DNA of 7,608 nt from CAZILN01 sp964540005 (GCA_964540005.1 CAZILN010000361.1:1-7608); one strand, 5' to 3'; positions 1 through 6,061 are shown, numbered from the stretch's first letter. Notes: generated by a model not told the origin, from the sequence alone. A program made the numbers and translations.

Positions 1-92
1 CCCAGTTTTCCTATATACATACCCGGCCGTTTCCTGATGTGCTCCCGCCAGTCTAATGTCTTTATATGTTCCTCTGTATAATGCGCAGTCAT
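1..92 (-). CDS. parE: DNA topoisomerase IV subunit B, N-terminal fragment
   Basis: This is the 5' end of a gene cut by the left edge of the window; 30 full codons are visible. The protein begins MTAHYTEEHIKTLDW and continues into EHIRKRPGMYIGKLG. Topoisomerase IV B subunits have this N-terminal stretch just before the GHKL ATPase domain, and the RPGMYIG motif helps to form the ATP site. The LDW-x-EHIR-x-RPGMYIGKLG pattern fits Bacteroidota ParE better than GyrB, which usually reads EGLEAVRKRPAMYIG. With ParC, the product would decatenate daughter chromosomes using ATP. The ATG at 92 is the first plausible start: the frame stays open upstream for a short way but contains no other ATG or GTG. 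The gene follows a 387-nt gap after the methyltransferase-like gene, so it probably has its own promoter. Confidence 0.88.
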   Translation of the reverse strand, partial: MTAHYTEEHIKTLDWREHIRKRPGMYIGKL

Positions 93-111
93 TTCCTGGA
101 TCCTGCGAGCA

Positions 112-139
112 CTAATCCCGTAGCTTGCTGCGGGCTTAG
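112..139. repeat. REP-like imperfect palindrome
   Basis: The two 13-nt arms (112-124 and 127-139) are CTAATCCCGTAGC and GCTGCGGGCTTAG. Eleven pairs are Watson-Crick, one is a T-G wobble (121/130) and one is a mismatch (116/135). The centre is only TT, so an RNA form would open the innermost pairs. The direct repeat GCGAGC stands at 105-110, one base before the palindrome, and again at 139-144, sharing its last base. GC-rich palindromes with an AGCTTGCTG-like centre are common between genes in Bacteroidota and resemble REP units mobilised by RAYT-type transposases. That family link is from memory, and only one copy is visible here. Confidence 0.55.
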
Positions 140-172
140 CGAGCGCAATTAAAATTTATATTAATATGGATC

Positions 173-211
173 GAAGCTCCTTGTCCCGGGTACTCGGGGC
201 GAGGATTCTTC
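173..211. repeat. Imperfect palindrome / stem-loop upstream of parE
   Basis: The main stem pairs 178-189 with 194-205 around a GTAC centre (190-193): 12 pairs, of which three are G-T wobbles (182/201, 184/199, 189/194). An outer 4-bp stem (173-176 with 208-211, GAAG/CTTC) continues it after a small internal loop. All three wobbles would be G-U pairs in a plus-strand RNA but A-C mismatches in a minus-strand RNA, so the fold is better on the plus strand. It could be a REP-like DNA element, a structured leader, or a weak terminator. There is no clean T-run after it in either direction. Confidence 0.5.
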
Positions 212-220
212 AAATTTGCA

Positions 221-228
221 CAAATATA
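221..228 (-). promoter_or_regulatory. Candidate -7 box of the parE promoter
   Basis: On the minus strand this reads TATATTTG, an exact match to the TAnnTTTG -7 element of the primary sigma factor of Bacteroidota. No good TTTG -33 element sits 19-21 nt upstream. If used, transcription would start near 214, giving parE a leader of about 120 nt that begins almost exactly at the edge of the 173-211 palindrome. AT-rich DNA can produce this match by chance. Confidence 0.35.
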
Positions 229-288
229 AATAAAAGAACAGAGGCTCATGAATTTGTTTGTTAACAATAAATCAACAGGGAGGCACAC

Positions 289-459
289 ATGGATACTGCA
301 CTATCATTGACTTTCAGTGAGTCTTGTCTGAAGTTGCAGGAAGGTATTACGGAATTTTGCATCCTGATTTCTTTAAGATTCAGCACCTGGACGGATCTCC
401 TCAGGAATCATCAGCTCAAACAGAGCAATGACAATAAACAACTTATTTTCAATGATTAA
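289..459 (+). CDS. Possible small ORF, 56 codons, unknown
   Basis: An ATG at 289 is preceded, five bases upstream, by AGGGAGG (277-283), a strong Shine-Dalgarno match. This is unusual in Bacteroidota, where most genes lack one. The frame runs 56 codons to TAA at 457-459. The protein begins MDTALSLTFSESC, contains a moderately hydrophobic stretch (ITEFCILISL, residues 20-29), and ends in a polar tail rich in N, Q and K. I recognise no domain. It would converge on the minus-strand gene ending at 480. Against it, another plus-strand frame over the same bases gives an equally protein-like string (including RYYGILHPDFFKIQHLD), a minus-strand frame is also open, and no convincing promoter lies upstream. 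It may be chance or a decayed gene. Confidence 0.22.
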   Translation: MDTALSLTFSESCLKLQEGITEFCILISLRFSTWTDLLRNHQLKQSNDNKQLIFND

Positions 460-479
460 CAGGCTGCATTGGAGAGTCA

Positions 480-1268
480 CTATAACTCCACAGCTCTGAC
501 CAGCATTTGGGTCTTCATTCCCCGTTTATAATTACCACTCTCATCAAATCGCCAGATCCACGATTCCTGGCGCCTTCCTTCAGGAAAGCCGGCATATATT
601 AATTTCTTTCTTTCGGTCTCCTGATCCTGTCTGTTGATAATTCTCTCCTCGGTATCACTGATAAGACAGGCTCGGGTCGCTTTGAGAAAGTCAAGGTGGC
701 TGCGTTGTATCCTTATTCTGAAATCAGCACACTCCTTTTCCTCCAGAGTAATGTATCCCTGAATATAATCGACCAGGAGAATATCCATCTGGTTCAGCAG
801 GTTCAGGGAAATTATAAGCTCAGGATCGAAGGGAAGGACAGGAACCTGCACCGGGATATCTGTCAGGGGCTGCCTTGTACCGGTCTTCCTGTAATGTTTT
901 ACATAGTGGTATGTGCCCTGAATTGCCCCCCCGGTCAGGTCAATTTTCAGCAGGCGGCAATTTGGCAGTTGTTCAGTTTTTCTGCGGATCTGGACAGGAT
1001 GGTGGATGTCTGCCAGGTATACCTCCCTGCAGGCAGCAGAAAGTTCTTCCAGGGGAAGATCAAGGAGCCATCCGCTTCCGCATACCAGGACAGATCCGGG
1101 TTTTATCCTGCCAACCGATTCAAGAATATAGTTGCGTGATCTGGTCAGGTGTTCCTTCCAGCCTTCCGCCTCTGACAGGTACCTCTCCATGATGCCTTTC
1201 TGATCAGAAATAATCTTCATCTCCCTCAATATCCTGGTGGGTATGTTGTGGTCTTCTTTCATATTCAT
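480..1268 (-). CDS. Methyltransferase-like protein of unknown substrate, 262 aa
   Basis: I cannot name this gene. Its layout suggests a class I (Rossmann-fold) SAM-dependent methyltransferase. Residues 60-72 (VLVCGSGWLLDLP) form a hydrophobic strand and a glycine-containing turn like motif I. VYLADIHH (83-90) looks like the strand-2 acid that holds the SAM ribose, LLKIDL (106-111) the next strand, and DPELIISLNLLNQMD (148-162) the motif IV strand. Residues 1-55 are helical and charged. Motif I is CGSG rather than a full GxGxG, so SAM binding is likely but not proven. The region 186-210 (HLDFL, then LISDTEERI) may be a later core strand. The gene lies 37 nt after the plsC-like gene, so it is probably the last cistron of the hpt operon. 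A lipid or small-molecule substrate would suit the neighbours but is a guess. The ATG at 1268 is used; the ATG two codons later is equally possible. Confidence 0.72.
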   Translation of the reverse strand: MNMKEDHNIPTRILREMKIISDQKGIMERYLSEAEGWKEHLTRSRNYILESVGRIKPGSVLVCGSGWLLDLPLEELSAACREVYLADIHHPVQIRRKTEQLPNCRLLKIDLTGGAIQGTYHYVKHYRKTGTRQPLTDIPVQVPVLPFDPELIISLNLLNQMDILLVDYIQGYITLEEKECADFRIRIQRSHLDFLKATRACLISDTEERIINRQDQETERKKLIYAGFPEGRRQESWIWRFDESGNYKRGMKTQMLVRAVEL

Positions 1269-1305
1269 TGTTGCTCCCCGGCCTGTGTGTATGAGTGTTC
1301 TGCAA

Positions 1306-2091
1306 TCATTCCTGCCCAGACTTGATTGCCGTGGTCCCGGTCCTCAGTTGCAGATCCTTGTGTGCGGCTTCCATTATTTCGCGCACCATTGCCGTGATCT
1401 CTTTAACCTGCATCCCGCTGAATGCTGAATAGGGGATCTCTTCAAGTACCCTGAGCCTGATGTCTGACCTGCCGGGTATGATAAATCCTTTTTTCGGAAG
1501 TGCCCTGGCGGTACCATCCAGTACGATTGGCAATATTGGGACCCGGTTATCCAGGGCCATCCTGAAAGCCCCTTCTCTGAACGGTCCCAGGTATCCTCCA
1601 GGGTGGCGAGTCCCTTCAGGAAATATCATTACTGAACTCCCCTGCCTGAGGATCACTTTGATATCATCGAAAAGTTTCAGCTTGCTTATCCTGCTCCCCC
1701 TGGCGATCTCAGGGTACCTGTTCAATCGCATCAGCCAGCCTACAAAAGGAACGCGGAAATTCTCGCTCTTGGAAAGGAATTTAAAATGAGCGAACAGGCT
1801 GTACAACAAAGGAATGTCGAGCATAGACTGGTGATTGGATATCATAATGTAAGCGGTTCTTCTCCTTATATTTTTCCTGCCCTCTATCCGGGTCATCCAG
1901 AGTGGATTGACCCATATATATAGTGATCCCCAGAAACATGAAAACATTTGCAGCACATGCAGCCGCCTGTCGAGAAGTATGGTGGCCAGCCAGATCAGGA
2001 GTGCTATCAGAATCAACAGGGTACTGCTCAGTACAAAAAAGATCCAAAGCAGAACCGAGTATGTGGCCAATAATATGCGTTTTACATTCAT
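1306..2091 (-). CDS. plsC: 1-acylglycerol-3-phosphate acyltransferase (PlsC family)
   Basis: This is a membrane acyltransferase of the PlsC/LPLAT family, 261 aa, a typical length. It probably transfers an acyl chain to lysophosphatidic acid to make phosphatidic acid, the precursor of membrane phospholipids. The N-terminus is very hydrophobic (about residues 7-40) and would anchor it in the inner membrane. The catalytic motif H(x)4D is NHQSMLD (86-92, His87 and Asp92). The substrate-binding motif is FPEGTR (157-162), and VPILPIVLDG (184-193) is motif IV. The family also includes acyltransferases for ornithine lipids and other lysolipids, so the exact substrate is not fixed. The ATG lies one base after the lplA stop, a spacing that suggests translational coupling. 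A methyltransferase-like gene follows 37 nt downstream. Confidence 0.88.
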   Translation of the reverse strand: MNVKRILLATYSVLLWIFFVLSSTLLILIALLIWLATILLDRRLHVLQMFSCFWGSLYIWVNPLWMTRIEGRKNIRRRTAYIMISNHQSMLDIPLLYSLFAHFKFLSKSENFRVPFVGWLMRLNRYPEIARGSRISKLKLFDDIKVILRQGSSVMIFPEGTRHPGGYLGPFREGAFRMALDNRVPILPIVLDGTARALPKKGFIIPGRSDIRLRVLEEIPYSAFSGMQVKEITAMVREIMEAAHKDLQLRTGTTAIKSGQE

Positions 2092-2092
2092 G

Positions 2093-3070
2093 TTAAAATA
2101 ATCCGTTCAATAATTCTTCAATATCATACTCACCCGGCACCATTCCAGGCGTACCTAATATTTCTCTCAGGACCTGTTGACTGTGCGACTGGCCGCTCAG
2201 ACCCATCCTGAGCCTGTTCGTGAATTCCTTATCCGGTACTTCCCCGGAGATCTCAACATCTTTGAGGATGCCCTTTTCAACATCAAACCGGATCCTGAAC
2301 GTCCGACCTAAAAGCCTGGTTTCCTTATTAAAACTGTATTTTGGCGAATACCCGTAATTCCATTCCCACCTGCTGTACTTTTCGTCCACCAGTTGTTCGA
2401 TCTCCTCAAGGTCACCCGGTGTGTATTCATATTCTCCGCTTCCGGAGGGATGAGCTGCTTTAACAAAATCCATGAATTTATCCGTGAAGGAGTTGATGTC
2501 CATTGTACCCCCCAAATGATCACTAAGATTGGTGACCAGGCTCCTGATTGACTTGATCGCCCTGTCTTTGTATGATCCTGTTTTAATTCTCAGTGCTTCA
2601 GACAGGCGGTCAAGATCGGATGAGAACAGCAGGGTCCCGTGATGCAGCACACGGTCCTGGAACACATGCTCTGCATTGCCTGAAATTTTTTTTCCCTGCA
2701 GCAACAGGCTGTTCCTTCCGTCAAACTCGGCTTTCAGTCCCAGGGTGGCCAGAAAATCAATAACCGGACCGGTATGCTTGATAAAATCCACCATCTGTCC
2801 CTTTATCCCTTTGCGAATGAAACAGTAATTCAGGTTACCCGGATCATGATATACGGTACCGCCGCCTGAAATTCTTCTTATCACAGGAATCCCGTATTCA
2901 TTCACATAGGGCAGGTTAAGTTCCGCCAGTGCATTCTGGTGTTTGCCTATAATTACAGACGGATTGTTCCGGTAGAGGATGAAAAATTCCTGCCTGGTTT
3001 TTCTGAGCAGGTATTCTTCTGCGGCCAGGTTAAAACGGGGATCAGCCGAAGATGATTTGATGCAAATCAT
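2093..3070 (-). CDS. lplA: Lipoate-protein ligase A
   Basis: This cytoplasmic enzyme activates free lipoate with ATP and attaches the lipoyl group to lysines of the E2 subunits of 2-oxoacid dehydrogenases and of GcvH. At 325 aa it has the full two-domain length. The large domain carries the RRISGGGTVYHD signature (65-76). It also has FDGRNSLLLQGKKISGNAEH (116-135), where Lys128 should be the conserved catalytic lysine. The HHGTLLF segment (143-149) is likewise typical. SRWEWNYGYSPKY (233-245) leads into the C-terminal accessory domain (about 246-325), which supports a complete ligase rather than an octanoyltransferase. Its ATG overlaps the stop of the PAP2 gene as ATGA. The plsC-like gene starts one base after its stop. 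A lipoate-salvage role is inferred from the family; whether LipA or LipB exists elsewhere cannot be seen. Confidence 0.93.
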   Translation of the reverse strand: MICIKSSSADPRFNLAAEEYLLRKTRQEFFILYRNNPSVIIGKHQNALAELNLPYVNEYGIPVIRRISGGGTVYHDPGNLNYCFIRKGIKGQMVDFIKHTGPVIDFLATLGLKAEFDGRNSLLLQGKKISGNAEHVFQDRVLHHGTLLFSSDLDRLSEALRIKTGSYKDRAIKSIRSLVTNLSDHLGGTMDINSFTDKFMDFVKAAHPSGSGEYEYTPGDLEEIEQLVDEKYSRWEWNYGYSPKYSFNKETRLLGRTFRIRFDVEKGILKDVEISGEVPDKEFTNRLRMGLSGQSHSQQVLREILGTPGMVPGEYDIEELLNGLF

Positions 3071-3648
3071 CCTGTAGTTTTTTGTTGCACAAGTATTTTC
3101 TTCGCACTATATTTTGCAAGCCTGTACATCAGCCATCCCAGTAGCATTCCAAACATGAAACCGGCAATCATATCCCCCGGGTAATGTACACCCAGGTATA
3201 CCCGGCTGTAACCAACGATTAAAACCCATATGGCCATGAACCAGCTGAAGTACCTGTTTCTGAACACCAGTGAGGTGAAGGTGGCTATTGCAGCTGTATT
3301 GGCCGCATGTGAAGAAATAAAGCCAAAGGAGCCCCCGCAGTGATCGTTGACCAGGTGGACCAGTCCGGACAGGGCAGGTTCATGGCAGGGCCTAAACCGT
3401 TCAAAAATGTCCTTGAATAAATGAACCGATCCCTGGTCGCTGAGGGTTACCAGGATGATGGCAGCCGGGATGAGGACCAGGCTTTCTTTTCTGAAGCGTA
3501 TAATAAGCCAGATAAGTAAAGCCAGGTATAGTGGGATCCATGTCAGTTTGCCGCTGATCAGCGCCATGATGCTGTCAAATCCTTCAGAATGAATCCCGTT
3601 AATAAACAGGAAGATCCTGGTATCCAGGTCTGTTAAAAACTCTAGCAT
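3067..3648 (-). CDS. PAP2-family membrane phosphatase
   Basis: This 193-aa integral membrane protein carries all three PAP2 phosphatase motifs: KDIFERFRP (79-87, KX6RP), SSHA (112-115, in place of PSGH), and SRVYLGVHYPGD (148-159, SRX5H plus the following Asp). His114 and His155 should be the catalytic pair. Hydrophobic segments lie at about 38-51, 57-70, 117-129, 135-147 and 159-176, giving a typical five- or six-helix PAP2 fold with its active site on the periplasmic side. Likely substrates are undecaprenyl pyrophosphate, phosphatidylglycerol phosphate, phosphatidate, or a lipid A phosphate (LpxE/LpxF-like); the sequence alone does not decide. Being next to a phosphatidate-making acyltransferase fits a phospholipid or carrier-lipid role. 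It starts 44 nt after obgE and overlaps lplA by 4 nt. Confidence 0.9.
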   Translation of the reverse strand: MLEFLTDLDTRIFLFINGIHSEGFDSIMALISGKLTWIPLYLALLIWLIIRFRKESLVLIPAAIILVTLSDQGSVHLFKDIFERFRPCHEPALSGLVHLVNDHCGGSFGFISSHAANTAAIATFTSLVFRNRYFSWFMAIWVLIVGYSRVYLGVHYPGDMIAGFMFGMLLGWLMYRLAKYSAKKILVQQKTTG

Positions 3649-3692
3649 TTTATCCGTCAGATTATTATATCTGCTTCAGATTTATATTTACG

Positions 3693-4679
3693 CTAATTCA
3701 GGGCCTTCCAGATCAGGTTCTTAAGATCCTTTATCCCTTCCCCGCTTACCGATGAAATGTAACAGCGGGGAATATCCGGCAGATCCTTTGCAATTTCATC
3801 CTTCAGCTCCTCGTCAAGAAGGTCAGATTTTGAAATAGCCAATAGCCTCTTTTTATCAAGCATTTCAGGATTATATTTCCCCAGTTCGTCCACCAGTGTA
3901 TTATATTCCGGGTGGATATCCCTGCTGTCGGCCGGAATGATAAAAAGGAGCACAGAGTTACGTTCTATATGTCTCAGGAAACGGGTTCCCAGTCCTTTTC
4001 CTTCGCTGGCCCCTTCAATCAATCCGGGAATATCAGCCATAACGAACGACCGGTCGTCATGGTACTCTACAATCCCCAGGTTGGGCACAAGGGTGGTAAA
4101 GGGATAATCGGCGATCTTAGGTTTGGCAGCCGACACAACTGAAAGCAGGGTGGACTTGCCCGCATTGGGAAATCCTACCAGTCCCACATCAGCCAGCAGT
4201 TTCAATTCCAGGATGTTCCATCCCTCTGTGCCCGGAATACCGGGCTGGGCATAGCGGGGTGTCCGGTTGGTGGGTGATTTGAAGTGATCGTTGCCCAGTC
4301 CGCCCATTCCCCCGGTCAGAAGGATCTTCTGTTCTCCATTTTCAGTAATCTCAAACAGGAATTCTTCCGATTCCCCGTTCCTTGCAACTGTTCCCAGGGG
4401 CACCTCAATGATAACATCCTTCCCGTTGGCCCCTGTTTTCAGGGCAGAACGCCCGTTTTCCCCATGGCCGGCAAAAATATGCTTCTGGTATTTGAGATGC
4501 AGGAGGGTCCATAACTGTGAATTTCCTTTAAGGATCACGTGTCCGCCCCTTCCCCCGTCACCTCCGTCAGGTCCGCCCTTGCGTGTGAATTTGTCACGGT
4601 GCAGGTGAGCCGATCCGGCCCCTCCGTTTCCGGAGCGGCAGAAGATCTTCACATAATCAATAAAGTTACTGTCTGTCAT
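3693..4679 (-). CDS. obgE: Obg-family GTPase (ribosome assembly)
   Basis: ObgE/CgtA is an essential GTP-binding protein that acts in late 50S subunit assembly and links growth to the nucleotide state of the cell. This copy has 328 aa. The glycine-rich Obg domain covers residues 4-159 (SGNGGAGS, GGPDGGDGGRGG, GGMGGLGN). The G domain follows: G1 GFPNAGKST (169-177), switch I with DYPFTT (191-196), G3 DIPG (216-219), G4 SKSD (283-286) and G5 SSVSGEG (309-315). G4 is SKSD instead of the usual NKxD; I recall this as common in Bacteroidota. The protein ends right after the G domain, so there is no C-terminal OCT domain. It lies 57 nt after adk, with a short tandem repeat in the gap, and 44 nt before the PAP2 gene. 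Confidence 0.97.
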   Translation of the reverse strand: MTDSNFIDYVKIFCRSGNGGAGSAHLHRDKFTRKGGPDGGDGGRGGHVILKGNSQLWTLLHLKYQKHIFAGHGENGRSALKTGANGKDVIIEVPLGTVARNGESEEFLFEITENGEQKILLTGGMGGLGNDHFKSPTNRTPRYAQPGIPGTEGWNILELKLLADVGLVGFPNAGKSTLLSVVSAAKPKIADYPFTTLVPNLGIVEYHDDRSFVMADIPGLIEGASEGKGLGTRFLRHIERNSVLLFIIPADSRDIHPEYNTLVDELGKYNPEMLDKKRLLAISKSDLLDEELKDEIAKDLPDIPRCYISSVSGEGIKDLKNLIWKALN

Positions 4680-4703
4680 AGAAGAAATTCACAGATTCGC
4701 AAA

Positions 4704-4724
4704 TTCCAGGTTCCAGATTCCAGA
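4704..4724. repeat. Three heptamer tandem repeats before obgE
   Basis: TTCCAGG is followed by two copies of TTCCAGA, giving three tandem 7-nt units. They are flanked by the 10-nt direct repeat CAGATTCGCA at 4692-4701 and 4721-4730. The block fills most of the 57-nt gap between the adk stop and the obgE start, so it lies in the obgE leader (TCTGGAA units when read on the coding strand). Such repeats can change copy number by replication slippage. Confidence 0.7.
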
Positions 4725-4736
4725 TTCGCAGTCCGG

Positions 4737-5303
4737 TTAATTGTCGATCACTTCTGTTATCCTGCTAAAAATATCATCTATCGATCCCATCCCGTCAACT
4801 CCCCTGTATTTACCTGTTCCCTTGTAATAATCCATAACGGGAAATGTCTGGTTTTCATATACTTTAATGCGGTTTTCTATCACCTCAAGGGTGTCATCCG
4901 AGCGGCCCTGATCCTGTCCGCGCTTCAGGAGCCGGTCGATAAGTTCCTGCCTGACCACATCCATACTGACCATGAAACTTATTTCCAGGCCTCTTTTATC
5001 CAACAGTCCATCCAGGGCTTTTGCCTGCTCGACAGTCCGGGGAAATCCATCGAAAATAAAGCCATTGGGATCAGCTGTGCCATCTATCCGGTTCTCTATC
5101 ATTCCTATAACTATTTCATCAGGGACCAGTTCCCCCTTCTGCATGATGTCCTGTGCCCTGAGGCCCAGTTCCGTCCGATTGGCAATTTCCGCACGCAACA
5201 GATCGCCGGTGGACAGGTGAACCAGTCCGTAGCACTCAATAATTTTTTCCGACTGGGTCCCTTTTCCTGAACCCGGAGGACCGAATAATACTATGTTTAG
5301 CAT
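4737..5303 (-). CDS. adk: Adenylate kinase, short-LID type
   Basis: Adenylate kinase catalyses reversible phosphoryl transfer between ATP and AMP to give two ADP, setting the adenylate balance in the cytoplasm. The 188-aa protein has the P-loop GPPGSGKGT (8-16), the AMP-binding STGDLLR (31-37), and FDGFPRT (84-90). The LID, RLLKRGQDQGRSDD (124-137), is short and lacks the four-ligand zinc insertion of long-type enzymes. This is normal for the roughly 190-aa Bacteroidota form. RIKVYENQTFPVMDYY (145-160) is the usual C-terminal helix region, with Arg145 probably binding nucleotide. It follows hpt by 55 nt, and that gap contains a good -7 box, so it may be transcribed both with hpt and alone. 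Confidence 0.97.
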   Translation of the reverse strand: MLNIVLFGPPGSGKGTQSEKIIECYGLVHLSTGDLLRAEIANRTELGLRAQDIMQKGELVPDEIVIGMIENRIDGTADPNGFIFDGFPRTVEQAKALDGLLDKRGLEISFMVSMDVVRQELIDRLLKRGQDQGRSDDTLEVIENRIKVYENQTFPVMDYYKGTGKYRGVDGMGSIDDIFSRITEVIDN

Positions 5304-5334
5304 GATATATGATTAAATGAATTTGACAAGGGTG

Positions 5335-5342
5335 CAAAGATA
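5335..5342 (-). promoter_or_regulatory. Candidate internal promoter (-7 box) for adk-obgE
   Basis: The minus strand reads TATCTTTGCAC here; TATCTTTG is an exact TAnnTTTG -7 element, and the TATCTTTGCA form is very common before Bacteroidota genes. It sits 32-39 nt upstream of the adk start. The nearest TTTG upstream (5355-5358) is only 12 nt away instead of 19-21, so the -33 element is weak or missing. Confidence 0.5.
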
Positions 5343-5358
5343 GGAAATGTATGACAAA

Positions 5359-5898
5359 TCATTGCTTACAAAGGGTGCTGACGAAGGGATAATTCCTCCC
5401 GTAACCATCATAATCGAGTCCGTACCCGACAATAAAATCATCGGGGATCTTCATACCGATATAATCCAGTTCAAAGTTTTGATGATATTTCGCAGTTTTA
5501 AGGAACATTGTAACGATCTTAATTGATTTCGGCCTGTGGGATTTCAGCATATCAATAATTGCTGAAAGGGTGGCACCCGTTTCAACAATATCTTCCAGGA
5601 TAACAATTGTTTTACCCTCCAGGTTCTCATTAATCCCTATCAACTCCCTTACCCGTCCGCCCGACAGTGTCCCTCTATAGGAAGCTACTTTAACAAAACT
5701 AACAGCAGCCGGCAGGGTGATCCTTTTAAGAAGGTCGGCGGCAAACATAAATGATCCGTTCAGTATGCCGATGAAAAGCAGTTCCTCTCCCTGAAGATCG
5801 TTGTTCAGACTGTCAGCAATCCTGTCCACAGTCCGCATTATCTCCTCTTCACTTATTGATCGCTCAAACTGTTTATCTAAAAGATGTATGGTATCCAT
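5359..5898 (-). CDS. hpt: Hypoxanthine phosphoribosyltransferase
   Basis: This type I phosphoribosyltransferase salvages hypoxanthine, and usually guanine, by joining it to PRPP to make IMP or GMP. The 179-aa protein is full length. The PRPP-binding loop is VILEDIVETGAT (99-110, acidic pair Glu102-Asp103). ILNGSFMF (45-52) is the pyrophosphate-binding loop I, SYRG (73-76) belongs to the flexible loop II, and FLKTAKY (132-138) contains the lysine that contacts the purine. IPDDFIVGYGLDYDGYGRN (151-169) is the strongly conserved C-terminal segment of bacterial Hpt. It is the first gene of the minus-strand operon. It lies 163 bp from the divergent purE, so the salvage and de novo pathways meet at one control region. 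Confidence 0.96.
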   Translation of the reverse strand: MDTIHLLDKQFERSISEEEIMRTVDRIADSLNNDLQGEELLFIGILNGSFMFAADLLKRITLPAAVSFVKVASYRGTLSGGRVRELIGINENLEGKTIVILEDIVETGATLSAIIDMLKSHRPKSIKIVTMFLKTAKYHQNFELDYIGMKIPDDFIVGYGLDYDGYGRNYPFVSTLCKQ

Positions 5899-5937
5899 TT
5901 ATTTCTATTGAATTTTGTTAGTTTAGTATTGTTGTAT

Positions 5938-5961
5938 CAAATGTATGATATTTCAAAGGTA
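5938..5961 (-). promoter_or_regulatory. Candidate hpt promoter with two -7 boxes
   Basis: On the minus strand two exact TAnnTTTG matches occur: TACCTTTG (5954-5961) and TACATTTG (5938-5945), about 40-63 nt upstream of the hpt start. For the first, a T-rich run lies at roughly the -33 distance but is not a clean TTTG. An inverted repeat TATCA/TGATA (5935-5939 and 5946-5950) overlaps the second box and could be an operator. No exact -7 box was found on the plus strand for purE; the nearest is TAATTTTA, about 30 nt upstream of its start. Confidence 0.5.
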
Positions 5962-6061
5962 TAATCATTAAGGATATAAAAACAGAGAATTAATCCAGGA
6001 ATGAAACACAGCCTTATGCACAGAAATTAACTAATTTTATTACAAATAATACCCAGTAACA

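Larger units (their letters stand above)
93..479. other. Intergenic region upstream of parE with palindromes
   Basis: This is the longest stretch without a confident gene. On the parE side it holds two imperfect palindromes (112-139 and 173-211), then AT-rich DNA with a Bacteroidota-type -7 box in the parE direction (221-228). A perfect 10-bp palindrome, TTGTTAACAA, lies at 258-267. The right half (about 289-460) has short open frames on both strands: a 56-codon plus-strand ORF with a strong Shine-Dalgarno sequence, and a 35-codon minus-strand frame (373-480, GTG start) touching the stop of the gene before it. None resembles a family I recognise. No clear hairpin followed by a T-run marks the end of the upstream minus-strand operon. 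Confidence 0.6.

Noticed and set aside
173..211. Intrinsic terminator at the second palindrome
   Set aside because: The stem is adequate, but neither side has a continuous T-run in the correct direction, so it is listed only as a palindrome.
373..480. Minus-strand 35-codon frame starting at GTG, sharing one base with the stop of the methyltransferase-like gene, with a string FELMIPEEI that recalls small N-terminal transposase ORFs
   Set aside because: The similarity is short and stops at once; no transposase follows, and there are no terminal inverted repeats. Probably chance.
4539..5270. Long plus-strand ORF (243 codons) across adk and the start of obgE
   Set aside because: It is antisense to two clear genes with intact motifs, its protein is unlike any known family, and it spans the intergenic repeat. 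It is a shadow frame.
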